From Rhodospirillaceae bacterium (lineage in GTDB: Bacteria; Pseudomonadota; Alphaproteobacteria; Bin65), in assembly GCA_028819475.1 (NCBI GenBank), contig JAPPLJ010000025.1, positions 62,001 through 126,000 of the forward strand: DNA of 64,000 bases. The letters run 5' to 3'. The position numbers were made by a program, and so were the translations under genes. Below the pieces are notes generated by a model. The model was not told where the DNA came from, did not search any database, and saw only the letters and a list, made by a program, of their open reading frames with translations. Each line of letters begins with the position of its first letter. The stretch's first letter is position 1. This document shows positions 62,611 to 64,000 of the stretch, piece by piece.

Positions 62611-62704
62611 GGAAGACCGGCGCGGACGGGCGCCTCGCCAACCCGGTCAGGTCCGGAAGGAAGCAGCCGTAACGAGTTTTGCCCGGGTCGCTGTCCGGTC
62701 TTCC
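62611..62704 (+). ncRNA. ffs: signal recognition particle 4.5S RNA
   Basis: A 94-nt RNA with the universal SRP domain IV text GGTCAGGTCCGGAAGGAAGC at 62645-62664. The ends GGAAGACCGG (62611-62620) and CCGGTCTTCC (62695-62704) are perfect complements that close the hairpin. It pairs with Ffh to target membrane proteins. The place directly before dnaX is common in alphaproteobacteria and other bacteria. Boundaries come from the closing stem and the upstream -10. Confidence 0.96.
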
Positions 62705-62781
62705 ACCGTTTCCCTTCGCGTCCGCTCGACGGGCACCCTGGCCGGCGCGGCGCGGCAGCGCGGCGACGCCTCCGGAGTTCT

Positions 62782-64000
62782 ATGGCCGACAGTCCCGAAC
62801 CCGCAGAAACGGTTCCGCCGCAGGATGGTCCGGAATACCGCGTTCTTGCGCGCAAATACCGGCCCGCCACCTTCGATGAACTGATCGGCCAGGACGTCCT
62901 CGTCCGGACGCTGACCAACGCCATCCGGCTGAACCGGGTCCACCACGCCTTCATCCTCACCGGCGTGCGCGGCATCGGCAAGACGACGACCGCCCGGCTG
63001 ATCGCCCGCGCGCTCAACTGCGTCGGCCCGGACGGCACGGGCGGCCCGACGATCGAGCCGTGCGGCGTCTGCGTCCACTGCGTGGCGATCGCCGAGGACC
63101 GCGACGTCGACGTGCTGGAGATGGACGCCGCCTCCAACACCGGCGTCGACGATGTCCGGGAGATCATCGACAGCGCGCGCTACCGGCCGGTCGCCGCAAA
63201 GTTCAAGATCTATATTATCGACGAAGTCCACATGCTCAGCAGGAACGCTTTCAACGCCCTGCTGAAGACCCTCGAAGAACCGCCGAAGCATGTGAAATTC
63301 GTCTTTGCGACGACGGAAATCCGCAAGGTTCCGGTGACCATTCTGTCGCGCTGCCAGCGCTTCGACCTGCGCCGGCTCGACGAGGCCGAACTGGCCGCCC
63401 ATCTCGCCGATATCGCTGGCCGCGAGAGGGCCGCGGTTTCGGACGAGGCCATCGCCCTGCTCGCCCGGGCGGCCGACGGGTCGGTGCGCGACGGCCTCTC
63501 CCTGCTCGACCGGGTGATCGCGCAAACGAATGTCGGGCCGGGCGGCGAGCCGGACGGCGAACCGGACGGGGCATCCGATGGCGCAGCGGGTCCGGTCACG
63601 GCCGGCCGGGTGCGCGCGCTGCTCGGCATGGCGGACCGGTCCCAGTCCCTCGACCTGTTCGAACGGATCGCCGCGGGCGACGCCCCGGGCGCGATCGACC
63701 GCGCCGCCGGAATGTATCGCGACGGCGCCGCGCCGCTGCTCATCGTCCAGGACCTGATGGATATCGCCCACTGGCTGACGCGGCTGAAGCTGACGCCGGA
63801 TGCCGCGGCGTCGGGCGCCGGCGCGACGGCGACCGATGCGCAGCGCGCCGCCGCCCTGTCCGGCCGGCTGCAGATGGGCGCGCTGAGCCGGGCCTGGCAG
63901 ATGTTGCTGAAAGGCGCCGGCGAGGTTCAGCTGGCGCCGCAGCCGATGACCGCGCTGGAAATGCTGATCGTCAGGCTGTGTTATGCCGCCGAGTTGCCGA
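62782..64000 (+). CDS. dnaX: DNA polymerase III subunits gamma and tau, 5' part
   Basis: The frame from ATG 62782 (CCGGAG four bases upstream) runs off the right edge after 406 codons. It has the family start VLARKYRPATFDELIGQD, Walker A GVRGIGKT at 61-68, and a zinc module with the Cys in ALNCVG and PCGVCVHC. Walker B/DExx is IYIIDEVHML, and sensor-1 lies in FVFATTEIRKVPVTILSRCQ. A Gly/Asp/Pro-rich stretch near residue 252-270 is an insertion. Domain III begins before the cut; the tau-specific tail and any frameshift site for gamma are outside the window. Confidence 0.97.
   Translation, partial: MADSPEPAETVPPQDGPEYRVLARKYRPATFDELIGQDVLVRTLTNAIRLNRVHHAFILTGVRGIGKTTTARLIARALNCVGPDGTGGPTIEPCGVCVHCVAIAEDRDVDVLEMDAASNTGVDDVREIIDSARYRPVAAKFKIYIIDEVHMLSRNAFNALLKTLEEPPKHVKFVFATTEIRKVPVTILSRCQRFDLRRLDEAELAAHLADIAGRERAAVSDEAIALLARAADGSVRDGLSLLDRVIAQTNVGPGGEPDGEPDGASDGAAGPVTAGRVRALLGMADRSQSLDLFERIAAGDAPGAIDRAAGMYRDGAAPLLIVQDLMDIAHWLTRLKLTPDAAASGAGATATDAQRAAALSGRLQMGALSRAWQMLLKGAGEVQLAPQPMTALEMLIVRLCYAAELP

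Overview
The window is a high-GC alphaproteobacterial chromosome segment, by eye about two thirds G+C. The gene content and order are those seen around the replication origin in Rhodospirillales-like lineages: leuS-lptE-holA, parB-parA-rsmG-mnmG, mnmE, rho, hemJ-hemH-hemE, then ppsR-maf-aroE-coaE-dnaQ, secB-fxsA-timA, smr, hslUV, hisBHA, purH, rpe-rsmB, etfBA, uvrC-pgsA and ffs-dnaX. I see no prophage, transposase, CRISPR array, rRNA or tRNA. The genus cannot be fixed from the sequence alone.

Layout. 0-4.2 kb: the tail of an ABC permease, then a leftward response regulator / metallo-beta-lactamase-fold hydrolase / membrane class III cyclase cluster and yggS. 4.3-9.2 kb: a rightward lipoprotein-leuS-lptE-holA run. 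9.2-13.6 kb: the leftward mnmG-rsmG-parA-parB segregation block with two perfect parS sites, one inside rsmG. 13.6-18.3 kb: the mnmG-mnmE junction opened by a 0.9-kb repeat-rich gap, a terminase-small-subunit-like gene and a secreted cysteine-rich protein. 18.6-24.0 kb: five rightward accessory genes (DUF255 protein, alkyltransferase-like protein, dienelactone hydrolase, quinone reductase, exported phytochelatin-synthase-like protease) between mnmE and rho. 24.3-28.4 kb: leftward hemE-hemH-hemJ and rho. 28.4-28.9 kb: the hemE/ppsR intergenic region, the best oriC candidate; genes diverge on both sides of it. 28.9-32.7 kb: the tightly overlapping ppsR-maf-aroE-coaE-dnaQ run. 33-41 kb: secB, fxsA, timA, an inserted lutABC operon, smr and hslVU. 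41-45.8 kb: hisB-hisH-GNAT-hisA without hisF or hisE, then a DUF2147 protein and an MFS transporter. 45.8-53 kb: purH, a nucleotide-sugar dehydrogenase, a heparinase-like protein, rpe and rsmB. 53-62.3 kb: etfBA-hbdA, bioB, pgsA, uvrC, folB with a pteridine-reductase-like partner, and a cation/Ca exchanger. 62.6-64 kb: SRP RNA and the 5' part of dnaX, cut by the window edge.

How the genes work together. Most encode replication and segregation (holA, dnaX, dnaQ, parABS), translation and tRNA/rRNA modification (leuS, mnmG, mnmE, rsmG, rsmB), envelope and export (lptE, secB, ffs, pgsA), heme, histidine, folate, biotin and purine synthesis, proteolysis (hslUV), and lactate and fatty-acid oxidation (lutABC, etfAB, hbdA). 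The accessory material sits in gaps of this conserved scaffold. Many of those gaps also carry one of three families of long intergenic palindromes.
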